From contig JBFLYN010000029.1 of NCBI GenBank assembly GCA_040756655.1, forward strand, positions 1 through 40,884: a DNA stretch of 40,884 nucleotides. The letters are read 5' to 3'. Shown here piece after piece: positions 14,915 through 23,322 of the stretch. A program made the position numbers and the translations under genes. The notes under the pieces are model-generated. The model was not told the origin of the DNA, ran no database searches, and worked only from the letters and a program-made list of their open reading frames with translations. The stretch comes from JBFLYN01 sp040756655 (GTDB lineage Bacteria; Bacillota; Sulfobacillia; UBA8153). Position 1 is the first letter of the stretch. Each line of letters begins with the position of its first letter.

Positions 14915-15002
14915 TCCGCTTCCCTACGCTGGTATTAACCAGATCAGGTTCTGGGGTTGAGAGGAACGCCCTCTCTCTCAGCCAGTGGGCACCCCCAGCG
15001 GA
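14915..15002 (-). promoter_or_regulatory. TPP riboswitch (THI element)
   Basis: Read on the minus strand, this RNA has the conserved GGGGGTGCCC, GGCTGAGAG, then ACCCCAGAACCTGATCTGG, TTAATACCAGCGTAGGGAA order of the thiamine pyrophosphate aptamer. The closing helix P1 is TCCGCT (15002-14997) with AGCGGA (14920-14915). P1 formation uses bases that the antiterminator needs, so TPP binding should free the terminator at 14878-14902 and switch off thiD-thiM-thiE-thiL. This is transcriptional attenuation inferred from the fold. Confidence 0.95.
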
Positions 15003-15065
15003 GCGTACCATATACACTTTTCATCGTTTTCATACTACCATAGTCATAGGTAGGTCGCAACGGGC

Positions 15066-16244
15066 CTATGGAGAAGTCCTTTCCCGGAACTGGGTGGTTA
15101 CGTCTTGCCGGACCTTCTCGTCCAGGAGGTAGTCCAAGGCTAGGTGCGCCAGCGCCCGGGCGGCAAGAAGGGAAGCCTTCCGGCCCCGGGGACTCACCGT
15201 GGCGCCGGCAAACTCCCGGGTGTGGCCGGACACGTCTGGCGGCGCGATAGGATAGGAAAACTGGAGGGTGGGTACTACCCAGCTGGCATTCCCCACGTCG
15301 GTAACTCCCCCACCCGCGCCTGGCATCGGGGGCTCGGGAGAAAAGCCCAGCCTTTCCAGGTTGGCAGCGCACGCTTGCACCAACGCCGGGATGTGCAATG
15401 TCTCCCGGAACAGGGGTTCATAGTGCTCGAACTCGACCCGGGTGCCGCTGGCCAAAGCTGCACCGCGCGCGCAGTCCTTAACGCGTGCGATCACCACTTC
15501 TTCCAGGTAGCGCCAGTCGGCGGCCCGCAGCGAGAACCGGCCCACCGCCAGTTCGGGGACGACGTTGGGCGCATCCCCGCCCTTGACGATGATGCCGGGC
15601 ATGCGCACATCATCTCTCAGGTGCAGCCTCAGGGTGCGCATGGAAATGTAGGTTTGCACCAAGGCGTCCAGGGCGTTGACGCCGGACTGGGGATTAGCAC
15701 CGGCGTGGGAGGGCTTGCCGAAAAACCTGATCTCCAGGGGATGGGAGGCCCATGAGGGCCAGCCTACCCGCGTCATGGTCCCCGGGTGGGCGATGAGCGC
15801 CAAGTCGACCGCGGCAAAGCAGCCGGCCTCGACCATGGCGATCTTCCCGCCCACGGTTTCCTCGGCAGGGGTGCCCAGTACCATCACCCGGACCTCCGGC
15901 AGGGCCAGGGCATGGAGGGCCAGGGCGGCACCCACCGCCGTGGCCGCCATGAGGTTGTGGCCGCACCCGTGGCCCAGGACCGGCAGGGCGTCGTATTCTG
16001 CCAAAAACGCCACGGTGGGGCCGGAGGCGCCGGCAATCGCCGAAAAAGCCGTGGGCATTCCCGCCAGGCCGGTCTCAATGCGAAAGCCCGTCCTGTCCAG
16101 AAGCCTGCACAAGTGAGCGGCGGCCTGGTGTTCTCCCAGCCCCAGCTCTGGGTTCTCGTATAGGAAGGCGGCAGTACCGGTGATGGTATCCTCCAGTCGG
16201 GCCACCCCGGCGTCCGCCAGGACCTTGGCTTCGTCCAGTCGCAT
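15066..16244 (-). CDS. M20 family amidohydrolase (AbgB/PM20D2-like)
   Basis: This 392-residue zinc amidohydrolase has the M20D-type order of motifs. ENPELGLGEHQAAAHL is near the N-terminus, AEYDALPVLGHGCGHNLM supplies metal ligands near residue 90-105, and TPAEETVGGK carries the catalytic Glu. KPSHAGANPQSGVNALDALV is in the dimerisation domain, and VSGHTREFAG holds a late metal-ligand His. Such enzymes cleave N-acyl amino acids, aminobenzoyl-glutamate or small dipeptides. The ATG at 16244 follows CGGGAGGTCTGATC. The longer in-frame reading lacks a ribosome site. The gene is divergent from the GNAT gene and stands alone. It is cytoplasmic, with no signal peptide. The peptide transporters further right would be natural suppliers of its substrate, though that is inference. 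Confidence 0.88.
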   Translation of the reverse strand: MRLDEAKVLADAGVARLEDTITGTAAFLYENPELGLGEHQAAAHLCRLLDRTGFRIETGLAGMPTAFSAIAGASGPTVAFLAEYDALPVLGHGCGHNLMAATAVGAALALHALALPEVRVMVLGTPAEETVGGKIAMVEAGCFAAVDLALIAHPGTMTRVGWPSWASHPLEIRFFGKPSHAGANPQSGVNALDALVQTYISMRTLRLHLRDDVRMPGIIVKGGDAPNVVPELAVGRFSLRAADWRYLEEVVIARVKDCARGAALASGTRVEFEHYEPLFRETLHIPALVQACAANLERLGFSPEPPMPGAGGGVTDVGNASWVVPTLQFSYPIAPPDVSGHTREFAGATVSPRGRKASLLAARALAHLALDYLLDEKVRQDVTTQFRERTSP

Positions 16245-16307
16245 GATCAGACCTCCCGGTGGTGAACTGGGGCAGTTTTTCACGGGCACCGCTTTCTTTC
16301 AGATTCT

Positions 16308-16339
16308 CCGTTCCTGAACGGGTATCCTCTTGTAGAGGA
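16308..16339. promoter_or_regulatory. Two adjacent palindromes between divergent genes
   Basis: CCGTTC-CT-GAACGG (16308-16321) and TCCTCT-TGT-AGAGGA (16325-16339) lie four bases apart in the space between the M20 gene and the GNAT gene. They could be operators or leader hairpins for either gene. No clear -35/-10 pair was seen. Confidence 0.3.
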
Positions 16340-16383
16340 GTAGAGGGTGGACGGGCCGAACCTACCGGGGGGAGGGGTGGACC

Positions 16384-16779
16384 ATGCCAGCGCGATTGGC
16401 CGTGGAGCAGCCCGGTGACCAGGAACTGCTGGACCTTTACCAGTCCGTGGGAGACCGGCGGGTCCGTTTGGGGGATGTCCTGGTCCAGGCGGTGCGGGAC
16501 TCGGATGCGGTGGTCACTGCCCGCGATGGCGAAAGGCTGGTGGGCCTGGCCCGGGGCATTTCCGACGGTGGGCTTACCACGCTGTTTGTATGCGACCTCC
16601 TGGTGGCCCCGCCCTACCAGGGGCAGGGGACCGGCACTGCCCTCGTGCGACGGCTTATGGATCTTTACCCCGGGGCGTTGCAGGTGGTGCTGCTCACAGA
16701 CCCGCCCACGGTTCCCTTCTACCAGCGCCTGGGCTTTAGGCGGTGGCCCGCGGCCATGGTCATGATGCGGGAGGTGTGA
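16384..16779 (+). CDS. GNAT family N-acetyltransferase
   Basis: The 131-residue protein has the GNAT core. VCDLLVAPPYQGQGTGTALVRRLMD holds the acetyl-CoA pyrophosphate loop (Q-G-Q-G-T-G) near residue 80, and the C-terminal strand-helix TVPFYQRLGFRRW is the usual 'fY...GF' ending. It transfers acetyl from acetyl-CoA to an amine on an unknown substrate in the cytoplasm. GGGGGGAGGG precedes the ATG. The Nudix gene starts one base after its stop, so the two are probably translated from one message. Confidence 0.88.
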   Translation: MPARLAVEQPGDQELLDLYQSVGDRRVRLGDVLVQAVRDSDAVVTARDGERLVGLARGISDGGLTTLFVCDLLVAPPYQGQGTGTALVRRLMDLYPGALQVVLLTDPPTVPFYQRLGFRRWPAAMVMMREV

Positions 16780-16780
16780 G

Positions 16781-17236
16781 ATGTCCCTAGAGATGCCGGT
16801 GGTGGTAGTGGCCGGCCTCATCCAGCGCCAGGGCAAGGTGCTCCTGGCCACCCGGCCCCCGGGTACTCACCTGGAATACCACTGGGAACTGCCCGGCGGC
16901 AAGCTGGGCCCGGGCGAATCACCCCAAGTTGCCCTGGCCCGGGAGCTCTGGGAAGAACTAGGGATCCGGGTAGAGGTGGGCGACATATTTCACGTCCACT
17001 ACCACCCCTACGATTCCCGTCACGTCTTGTTGTTGACCTACCACTGTCGCCTCGTGTCGGGAGAGCCCAGGGGCCGGGAGGGCCAAGAGTGCGCCTGGGT
17101 GCCACCCAGCCAGGTCCCAGAACTCCAGCTGGCGCCGGCGGACGTGCCCGCAGCCCACAAGCTGGCAGGACTTGATACAAAGGAGAGGCAGTGCCATGAA
17201 AGCAACCCGGGTGCGGCTGGGAAACACCGACCTTGA
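16781..17236 (+). CDS. Nudix hydrolase, MutT-like
   Basis: The protein starts at ATG 16781, one base after the GNAT stop. It has a complete Nudix box, GGKLGPGESPQVALARELWEELGI (G-x5-E-x7-REUxEExGU with LWEE), at about residues 38-60, and YHWELPGGK just before it. Such enzymes hydrolyse nucleoside diphosphate derivatives such as 8-oxo-dGTP. The last roughly 15 residues overlap the start of the aldo/keto reductase remnant and have no family resemblance. A small indel near the 3' end that moved the stop is possible; the body of the enzyme is intact at about 130 residues. Confidence 0.88.
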   Translation: MSLEMPVVVVAGLIQRQGKVLLATRPPGTHLEYHWELPGGKLGPGESPQVALARELWEELGIRVEVGDIFHVHYHPYDSRHVLLLTYHCRLVSGEPRGREGQECAWVPPSQVPELQLAPADVPAAHKLAGLDTKERQCHESNPGAAGKHRP

Positions 17237-17851
17237 GGTGTCGAGGCTCTGCTTCGGCACCGAGCACATCGTCTATCACACGTCTGAGAGGTGCTGGCCC
17301 GGGCCTACCACGAGCATGGTGTGAACTTTCGGGACACAGCCTTGGTCTACCAGAGCCATCCACAGGTGGCCCAGGGACTGGCCCGGGTCCCGCGGCACCA
17401 GGTCTTGATCGCGTCCCAGACGCGGGCGCTTGGCGCCACGGAAGCCGAGCTGGAACTGGACGGGATCTTGGATGAACTGAGTACTCCCTACCTGGACATC
17501 GTGCTGCGCACTACGTAAGGACCGGCCAGCTACCCGCCCACACCGGGGCGTTGGAATACCTGGTGCAGGCCAAGAAGACCAGGCAGTAGGTGTGTCCGCC
17601 CACGCGCCCGCGGTCATCTGTGCTGCCAGCCCGGTCCCCCGGATCCAGGTGGTGCGCTCCTCTAAATCGCGGAGGCAGCTGGCACGGGCGTGTACGTCAT
17701 CAAGGTCCTGGGTGCCGGGCGGGAACTGCCGGACTGGCGAGGGGCCATACGGTTTGTTCTCGGGTCTCCCTTTATCCACGTCTATAACATAGGCATGAGG
17801 GACCTAGAAGAGGTTGCGGCCAACCTGGCCTTGGTGGAGGGGAAGGAATGA
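17196..17851 (+). pseudogene. Aldo/keto reductase remnant
   Basis: Pieces of an aldo/keto reductase lie in order but in different frames. The start is MKATRVRLGNTDLEVSRLCFG (ATG 17196, with AAGGAGAGG before it). Next are LARAYHEHGVNFRDTALVYQ (the family's 'G.n..DTA..Y' with the catalytic Tyr) and LDIVL, then HYVRTGQLPAHTGALEYLVQAKK in a second frame. VGVSAHAPAVICAA is in a third, and finally VYVIKVLGAGREL and VYNIGMRDLEEVAANLALVE end at TGA 17851. At least three frame changes occur, and the middle is shortened. It cannot make a working enzyme. It follows the Nudix gene on the same strand. Confidence 0.8.
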
Positions 17852-17878
17852 GGGAGGAGGGGGCGGGGCCCCCTCCGG

Positions 17879-18316
17879 CTACAGGCGGTGGCAGGCTACC
17901 CAGTGCCCGGCGCCCTGGTCAGCCAGTTGAGGTTTGGCCTGGCGGCAGATGTCCACCACCAGCGGGCAGCGGGTGTGGAAACGGCAGCCTGAAGGCGGGT
18001 TAACCGGGCTGGGCACATCGCCCTCCAGGATGATCCTCTCTTTGCGGGCCCGCGGGACCGGTACCGGGATGGCCGAGAGCAGGGCGCGGGTATCTCCGGC
18101 CGTAGGCTCAACCAGGCGGAGGACGGCCTTGCCCGTGGTGGACTTGCCGCAGCCACTCTCGCCCACCAGCTCCAGGGTCTCGCCCCGGAAGAGGTCGAAG
18201 GACACGCCGTCCACGGCCTTCACGTTGCCCACTACCCGGCTTAGCAGGCCCCCGGTGATGGGGAACCACTTTTTCAGGTTGCGCACGGACATGAGCACGT
18301 CAGGCATGGACTGCAC
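17879..18316 (-). pseudogene. oppF/dppF-type ATPase with internal deletion
   Basis: The 145-codon frame is open, but it joins the two ends of an oligopeptide ABC ATPase. The N-terminus has LMSVRNLKKWFPITGG and the Walker A motif GESGCGKSTTGKAVL, followed by LRLVEPTAG. It then jumps straight to TRALLSAIPVP and the C-terminal motif PPSGCRFHTRCP. About 180 residues with the Q-loop, the ABC signature LSGGQ and Walker B are missing. Intact family members have about 320 residues. The deletion keeps the frame. It overlaps the end of the oppD-like gene. No ATP hydrolysis is possible. Confidence 0.85.
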
Positions 18317-19155
18317 CTCCCTGACCCTCCATAAGCCAGCATGAGCACTGGCGTCCCTGGCTGCTCAGAATGTACATGGGCGGCTCCTGCTTCCGGCAGA
18401 TGTCCATGGCCTGGGGGCAGCGAGGGTTGAACCGGCAACCATCCGGCAAATCGTACATGAGCGGAACCGTGCCCTCGATGATGTGAAGCCGCCGCTTGCT
18501 GGTTTCCAGGCGCGGTATGGACGAAAGCAGGCCCCGGGTGTACGGGTGCCGAGGATCGAAGAATAGGTGGTCAACGGTGGCCTGCTCCACGATTTTACCG
18601 GCACACATCACCGCCACCCGGTCGCACATCTTGGCTACCACTCCCAGGTCGTGGGTGATGAGCAGGATGGAAGTGCCGGTGTCCGCCTTCATCTTCCGCA
18701 TGAGGTCCAGGATCTGGGCCTGGATGGTCACGTCCAGCGCCTTCGTAGGCTCATCGGCAATGAGCAACTGGGGGTTGCAGGACAGGGCCATGGCGATCAT
18801 GACCCGCTGCCGCATACCCCCGGAAAGCTGGTGCGGGTATTCCTTGACACGCCGTTCGGGCAAGGGGATGCCGACCTTCCGGAGCATTTCCACGGCCCTT
18901 TCCAGCGCCTGCCGCTGCCCCACGTCTTGGTGCAGGCGGACGGCCTCCGTGATCTGGTTGCCCACGGTATACACAGGGTGCAGTGAGGTCATGGGTTCTT
19001 TGGAAGATCATGGCGATATCGTTCCCCCGCAGGTCGCGGAGGCGTGTGGTGGTCATGTCCAAGATGCTCTCGCCCTGGAAAGTAATACTCGCGAGATGTG
19101 GCCGGGCATGGGGATTTCCAGGATCTTGGACACTGTCACCGGGCCATCCTGGGAA
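18300..19155 (-). pseudogene. oppD/dppD-type ATPase, 5' degraded and frameshifted
   Basis: The 3' part (from 18992 down) is a good oppD body with YPHQLSGGMRQRVMIAMALS (ABC signature), LLIADEPTKALDVTIQAQI (Walker B), LLITHDLGVV (H-loop) and GCRFNPRCP. Upstream, in another frame, ITFQGESILDMTTTRLRDLRGNDIAMIFQ is visible. Family members read MIFQEPMTSL there, and the extra A at about 19005 breaks the frame. Further upstream only VTVSKILEIPMPGHI can be made out; the Walker A segment GxxGxGKS is absent. The sequence before that is not recognisable. It sits after a strong terminator downstream of the first transporter set, followed by the oppF remnant. Confidence 0.85.
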
Positions 19156-19298
19156 ATCCAGGTTGGCCAGACCCTATGGTCGTCCAATAGTGCGGACAGT
19201 CCGGGGACGGCATCCGTCAGCCCGCACGGTGGCGGAGTGCTGTGCGCCGGGGCGACAAGCGCCATGTTTGTTTGGGGTACGGCGATGCCGGGTGTAGC

Positions 19299-19326
19299 AA
19301 AAGGGGCCCACCTCCGGGTGGGCCCC
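19299..19326 (-). terminator. Rho-independent terminator after the first permease set
   Basis: On the minus strand GGGGCCCACC and GGTGGGCCCC form a perfect ten-pair stem with a four-base loop (19326-19303), followed by TTTT (19302-19299). It lies just after the stop of the dppC-like gene and separates it from the broken ATPase genes. Confidence 0.9.
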
Positions 19327-19340
19327 TGGCGGACTTGAGT

Positions 19341-20234
19341 TCACTCTTTTAGCCTGGGGTCCAAGATGTCGCGGAGTCCGTCTCCGAACAGGTTCAACCC
19401 CAGGACCGCCACAAAAATGGCAACTCCGGGGATGATGGTCAGCCATGGAGCGATCCAGATGTACTCCCGTCCCCGGCTCAGCATGGACCCCCAGCTGGGG
19501 GCGGGTGGCTGGACGCCCAGGCCCAGGAAACTCAAGGTAGCCTCGGACATGATGGCGTTGGCCACGCCCAAGGTCCCCACGACCACGATGGGCCCGAGGC
19601 AGTTGGGCAAAAGATGGCGGAACATCACGCGCAGGGTGGGTGTGCCGCTGGCACGGGCCGCCTCCACGAACTCCCTGGTCTTGAGGGACAGCACCTCACC
19701 ACGTACCAGCCGGGCCACGGTGGCCCACCCGATGAACCCCAGGGCCAGGAAGATATTGTAAAGGCCCGGTCCCAGCACGCTCATGACGGCGATGGCAAAC
19801 AGGAGGCTGGGGAAGGCGTAGATCATGTTGATGACGCCTCCCAGGAAGTCATCGATCCACCCGCCGAAGTAGCCCGCGGTCAAGCCCGCCGCTGTCCCGA
19901 TGGTGATGGATATCCCCTGGACCACCAATCCCACCGTAAGGGAAATGCGCGCGCCAAACAACATGCGGCTCCATAGATCGCGCCCGATGGTGTCGGTCCC
20001 CAGGATGTGCGGTCCAGACCCCGGCGGCAACAAGGTCTTGGACAGGTCAAAGAAAGTGGTGGGGTGGAAGCGGGTCAGCTGGGGCGCCAGGATGGCCAAA
20101 AGAGCCAGGGTAAGCGTGATGCACGCGCCGATCACGGCGTTGTGGTTGCGCCGAAACTGCTTCCAGGCTGCGGCCATTCTATGTCTTCTGGTATATTCCG
20201 GCACTTCCGGCTGGGGGGTATCTGCACCAGCCAC
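19341..20234 (-). CDS. Dipeptide/oligopeptide ABC permease, DppC type (set 1)
   Basis: This 297-residue inner-membrane permease has about six membrane helices. It shows the DppC-type N-terminus (WKQFRRNHNAVIGACITL), the loop HILGTDTIGRDLWSRMLFGAR and the EAA loop EAARASGTPTLRVMFRHLLPN, which docks on the ATPase. The C-terminal SFLGLGVQPPAPSWGSMLSRG is also diagnostic. I place the start at GTG 20234, six bases after AGGAGG. The TTG at 20240 would sit against the ribosome site. It follows the DppB-type gene by 12 bases and ends just before a strong terminator. Confidence 0.92.
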   Translation of the reverse strand: MAGADTPQPEVPEYTRRHRMAAAWKQFRRNHNAVIGACITLTLALLAILAPQLTRFHPTTFFDLSKTLLPPGSGPHILGTDTIGRDLWSRMLFGARISLTVGLVVQGISITIGTAAGLTAGYFGGWIDDFLGGVINMIYAFPSLLFAIAVMSVLGPGLYNIFLALGFIGWATVARLVRGEVLSLKTREFVEAARASGTPTLRVMFRHLLPNCLGPIVVVGTLGVANAIMSEATLSFLGLGVQPPAPSWGSMLSRGREYIWIAPWLTIIPGVAIFVAVLGLNLFGDGLRDILDPRLKE

Positions 20235-20246
20235 ACGCAACCCCTC

Positions 20247-21176
20247 CTAGCTGTAGCGGATTCTGGGATCGATAACTGCGTACACCAAGTCGACCATGAG
20301 ATTGGACAGCATGAACACGATGGCGATGATGATCACGCATCCTTGCATCACCGGTAGGTCTCGCTGCATGATGGATTCCACTAACAGCCTGCCTACCCCC
20401 GGCCATGCGAACACCGTTTCGGTGACCACGGCGCCCGCCAGCAGTGCACCAGTCTGAACCCCGAGGATGGTGACCACCGGGATCAGGGCGTTCTTCAGGG
20501 CGTGACGGTAGATGACCACCCGCTCAGAAAGGCCCTTGGCCCGCGCCGTCGTCACATACTCGGTGCGGATCACGTTAAGCATGGACGACCGGGTGAGCCG
20601 GGCCAGCACCCCGCTGGAAGAAAGACCCAGGGCTACCGCGGGCATGACCAGGTGACGCCAGGTACCGTACCCTGAGGGGGGCAGCACCTTCCAGACCACC
20701 CCAAAAAGGTACATCATCATCAGGCCCAGCCAGAAAATGGGCGTGGACACACCCGCCAGGGCAAATACCATGCTGCTAGAATCCAGCCAAGACCGGTGCC
20801 TCACGGCGCTCATGACGCCCAGGGATATCCCGATGATCATGGCCAGTCCCACTGCGGAAAACGCCAGCATGGCCGTGGCAGGTATCCGTTCGAATACCGT
20901 GATGGTGACGGGCCGGTTGAACCGGTACGAGTAGCCCAGGTCACCCCGGACGGCGTTACCTAGAAACCGCAGGTACTGTAGGTGGATGGGCCGGTCCAGG
21001 CCCCACTTGGCCATGATGGCCGCCCGCGTTTGTGCGTCCAGTTCCTGCCCCTTGGGGTCCAGATACATCTGTAATGGGTCTCCCGGGATCACCTGCACCA
21101 GGAGAAAGGTGACCAGCGTGATGCCCAGGAGAACTGGAACTAAGGCCAGCAGCCTCCGTACCAGGTATCGAGCCAC
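20247..21176 (-). CDS. Dipeptide/oligopeptide ABC permease, DppB type (set 1)
   Basis: The protein has 309 residues and starts with RYLVRRLLALVPVLLGITLVTF, the usual DppB opening. It then has PGDPLQMYL in the first periplasmic region, FLGNAVRGDLGYSYRFNRPV, and the EAA loop YVTTARAKGLSERVVIYRHALKNALIPVVT. It ends with GRLLVESIMQRDLPVMQG and a final YAVIDPRIRYS. GTG 21176 follows GGGAGGG. It forms the permease dimer with the DppC-type protein encoded next. The binding-protein gene ends 18 bases upstream, so all three genes are one operon. Confidence 0.92.
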   Translation of the reverse strand: MARYLVRRLLALVPVLLGITLVTFLLVQVIPGDPLQMYLDPKGQELDAQTRAAIMAKWGLDRPIHLQYLRFLGNAVRGDLGYSYRFNRPVTITVFERIPATAMLAFSAVGLAMIIGISLGVMSAVRHRSWLDSSSMVFALAGVSTPIFWLGLMMMYLFGVVWKVLPPSGYGTWRHLVMPAVALGLSSSGVLARLTRSSMLNVIRTEYVTTARAKGLSERVVIYRHALKNALIPVVTILGVQTGALLAGAVVTETVFAWPGVGRLLVESIMQRDLPVMQGCVIIIAIVFMLSNLMVDLVYAVIDPRIRYS

Positions 21177-21194
21177 GGACCGACCCTCCCGATC

Positions 21195-22847
21195 TTAGCG
21201 GTTGATCTTCAGTTTCCACCAGTGCTGCAGGTCAATGTCGGTGGGTATGGCCAGCAAGTTCTGCAGCCAGGGCTGGTGAAGGACGACGGCCTTGTTGTAG
21301 TTGAAGAACATCCAGGGCGCGTCGTGGACGATGATGGCCTCAGCCTGGCGCAAGAGCTCGTACTGCTTTTGCGTGTCGCGCTCGCTCAAGGCCGCATCCA
21401 GCAGGGCGTCGACCTGGGGGTTCACATACTGCGCCACGTTACCCAAGCCGTTGATGAACTTGGAGTGGAAACGTGAGTACAGGTAGTCCAGGGAGCTGGC
21501 GTTGCCGCCCCGGGAGTAGCTGTGGACAAAGTAGTCGCCCCGGTTGGTGATGTCGACCATGCTGGTGGCGTCCATGAGGACGGGTTTGAGCGTGATGCCC
21601 ACCTGGGACAGGTAACCCATAGTGGCTTCCACAGCGGGCAGGCCCCATGCAGCGTGATCGGTGCAGATGATCTCCACCGTAAACCCGTTGGGGTAGCCGG
21701 CCTGGGCCAGCAGTTCCTTGGCCTTCTGCGGGTTGTACTCGTAACCCTTCAGGTTGGGGTTGTACGCCGGTAGGGATGGAGGCAGTACCCCGGTGGCCAA
21801 AACAGCCTTGTTGTGGAGCACATTCTTGATAATGGGTTCACGGTCAATGGCATAGTTGAACGCCTGCCTGACCTCGACCTTGTCAAAGGGCGGCTTCTGG
21901 GTGTTAAAGGCAAAGTGGCGCGTGAACAGCTCGGCGACCTCCAAGATGTAGGGCTTCCACTTGGGGTCGTTCTGGTACTTGCTGTACTGGGCGCCGCTGA
22001 GCACAATGTAGTCTAAGTTGCCCGCGAGGAACTCCGCTTCCTTGGTGGCGCCTTCGGGTAGGATGCGCGTCTCGATGATATCAATGGACGGTTTGCCCAT
22101 AAACCAGTTCTCGTTGGCCTTGACGGTCAACCGGTCGTCTTTGCGCCAGCTTACGAAAACAAAGGGCCCGCTGCCCACGGGCTCATGACCAAACCGGTCC
22201 TTGAGCCGTTCGGCCTCCTCGATGGGGACGATGGAGGCGGAGGTCCCGGCCAGGGTGTAGAGAAACACCGGGTTCCACCGGGTGAGGGTGATGTCCACCT
22301 CGTACTTGCCCTTGACCTTGATGCCGCTGACGGTGGTGGCCTTGCCCTCGGCGAAATCCCGGGCGCCCACGATGTCGTGATACCTACCCGCCATGGGCGA
22401 CGCATTGGCCGGCTTCAGGACCCGTTCGATGGTGTGCTTGACGTCCTCGGCCACCAGCTCGCGCCCGTGGTGGAACTTGATACCCTGGTTGAGCACAAAG
22501 GAGTAGGTCAGCCCATCTTCAGAGATCTTCCATTCTTTGGCGATGCGCGGTTCAAACTTGCCGGTGTAGGCGTTGAGGAAAATCAGGGTGTCGAAAATTT
22601 GAGTGACAATGGTCATCTGGTCGATACGAGACGATAGCATGGGGTCGACGTTACCCGGGTCGGCGCCGTAAGAGAACGCGCGACGCAGGGTCACTGGTGT
22701 CGCCGGGGTGGTGGGCGTGGTGGGCGTGGTTGGTGTCGTGGGTGTGGTGGGCGCCGGCGTCCTGGTGCACCCGACCATCACCGTAGCCAAAAGCCCGGCG
22801 AGTACCAGCAGTACCAGCCACGTGGAACTGGATCTTCTCAGCCTCAC
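21195..22847 (-). CDS. Peptide ABC transporter substrate-binding lipoprotein (set 1)
   Basis: The 550-residue family 5 solute-binding protein is anchored as a lipoprotein. The signal peptide ends in LATVMVGC, where Cys is the lipidation site. A (TPT)n linker of about 20 residues follows before the folded domain. Family motifs are SYGADPGNVDPMLSS, EWKISEDGLTYSFVLNQGIKFH, EVRQAFNYAIDREPI and ELLAQAGYPNGF. The GTG at 22847 lies eight bases after AAAGGGGG; the longer open frame upstream has no ribosome site. It captures peptides or related ligands outside the cell for the two permeases encoded downstream. No intact ATPase gene is linked. Confidence 0.9.
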   Translation of the reverse strand: MRLRRSSSTWLVLLVLAGLLATVMVGCTRTPAPTTPTTPTTPTTPTTPATPVTLRRAFSYGADPGNVDPMLSSRIDQMTIVTQIFDTLIFLNAYTGKFEPRIAKEWKISEDGLTYSFVLNQGIKFHHGRELVAEDVKHTIERVLKPANASPMAGRYHDIVGARDFAEGKATTVSGIKVKGKYEVDITLTRWNPVFLYTLAGTSASIVPIEEAERLKDRFGHEPVGSGPFVFVSWRKDDRLTVKANENWFMGKPSIDIIETRILPEGATKEAEFLAGNLDYIVLSGAQYSKYQNDPKWKPYILEVAELFTRHFAFNTQKPPFDKVEVRQAFNYAIDREPIIKNVLHNKAVLATGVLPPSLPAYNPNLKGYEYNPQKAKELLAQAGYPNGFTVEIICTDHAAWGLPAVEATMGYLSQVGITLKPVLMDATSMVDITNRGDYFVHSYSRGGNASSLDYLYSRFHSKFINGLGNVAQYVNPQVDALLDAALSERDTQKQYELLRQAEAIIVHDAPWMFFNYNKAVVLHQPWLQNLLAIPTDIDLQHWWKLKINR

Positions 22848-22973
22848 AGTAAGTACCCCCTTTAGTGATCTTGAGCCTGTCCTTCCGCCTCCGGGGTCAC
22901 CTCCGCATGCATCCCTCCCCTCGGAGATATGGACCACTCGTTTGCGCCTTGAGGTGGCGCTCGATACAGAATC

Positions 22974-23092
22974 GCCCGGGCAAGCCGGGCAGTGCTAAGA
23001 CGGGCCTTACTCTGGTATGTATTGAGGTTCGCTACAAATAATGCCTATTCAAGATTGCATACCAATTCAGATCTTACGATAGATATTCTATC
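22974..23092 (-). promoter_or_regulatory. Leader hairpin and palindrome upstream of binding protein 1
   Basis: The 476-base gap between 22847 and 23323 has no gene. It holds a perfect hairpin, GCCCGG-GCAAG-CCGGGC, at 22974-22990 and a palindrome, GATAG-ATATT-CTATC, at 23078-23092. The palindrome shares ATATTCTAT with the repeated element upstream of binding proteins 2 and 3 (33482 and 39949). It may be an operator for a common regulator. No clear -24/-12 promoter for sigma-54 was found. Confidence 0.35.
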
Positions 23093-23322
23093 CTCACGGC
23101 AATTTTCCTCCCGGTGGCCAAAAGAACTAAGCTGGCCCAGATGAGACCAGATAGGGCGGGACCGGGGAATTGCTTGGGCTCCAGTGTCCCGGGCCCGCGG
23201 TCGGGCCCGCGTGACCTGGTACGCGAAGGCACCGGGTTCATTGCGGGGGATCGGCTTGGCCGGACCGAAGGGACCAAGCGCAGTGTCCGGGTGGAACCTG
23301 GCCGCCCGGCGCAGCCGGTGTC

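Noticed and set aside
22685..22760. A tandem repeat resembling a minisatellite
   Set aside because: It encodes the Thr-Pro-Thr linker of the set 1 lipoprotein, a common low-complexity linker after the lipidated Cys.
23040..23075. A possible sigma-54 promoter (TTGGTATG...TTGAA) on the minus strand upstream of binding protein 1
   Set aside because: The spacing is one base too long and the GC of the -12 box is missing, so it fails the rigid -24/-12 rule.
23190..23220. Repeated GGGCCCGCG words near the end of the regulator gene
   Set aside because: Two short G/C-rich words in a G/C-rich gap; no stem with a T-run, no third copy, and no link to a gene.
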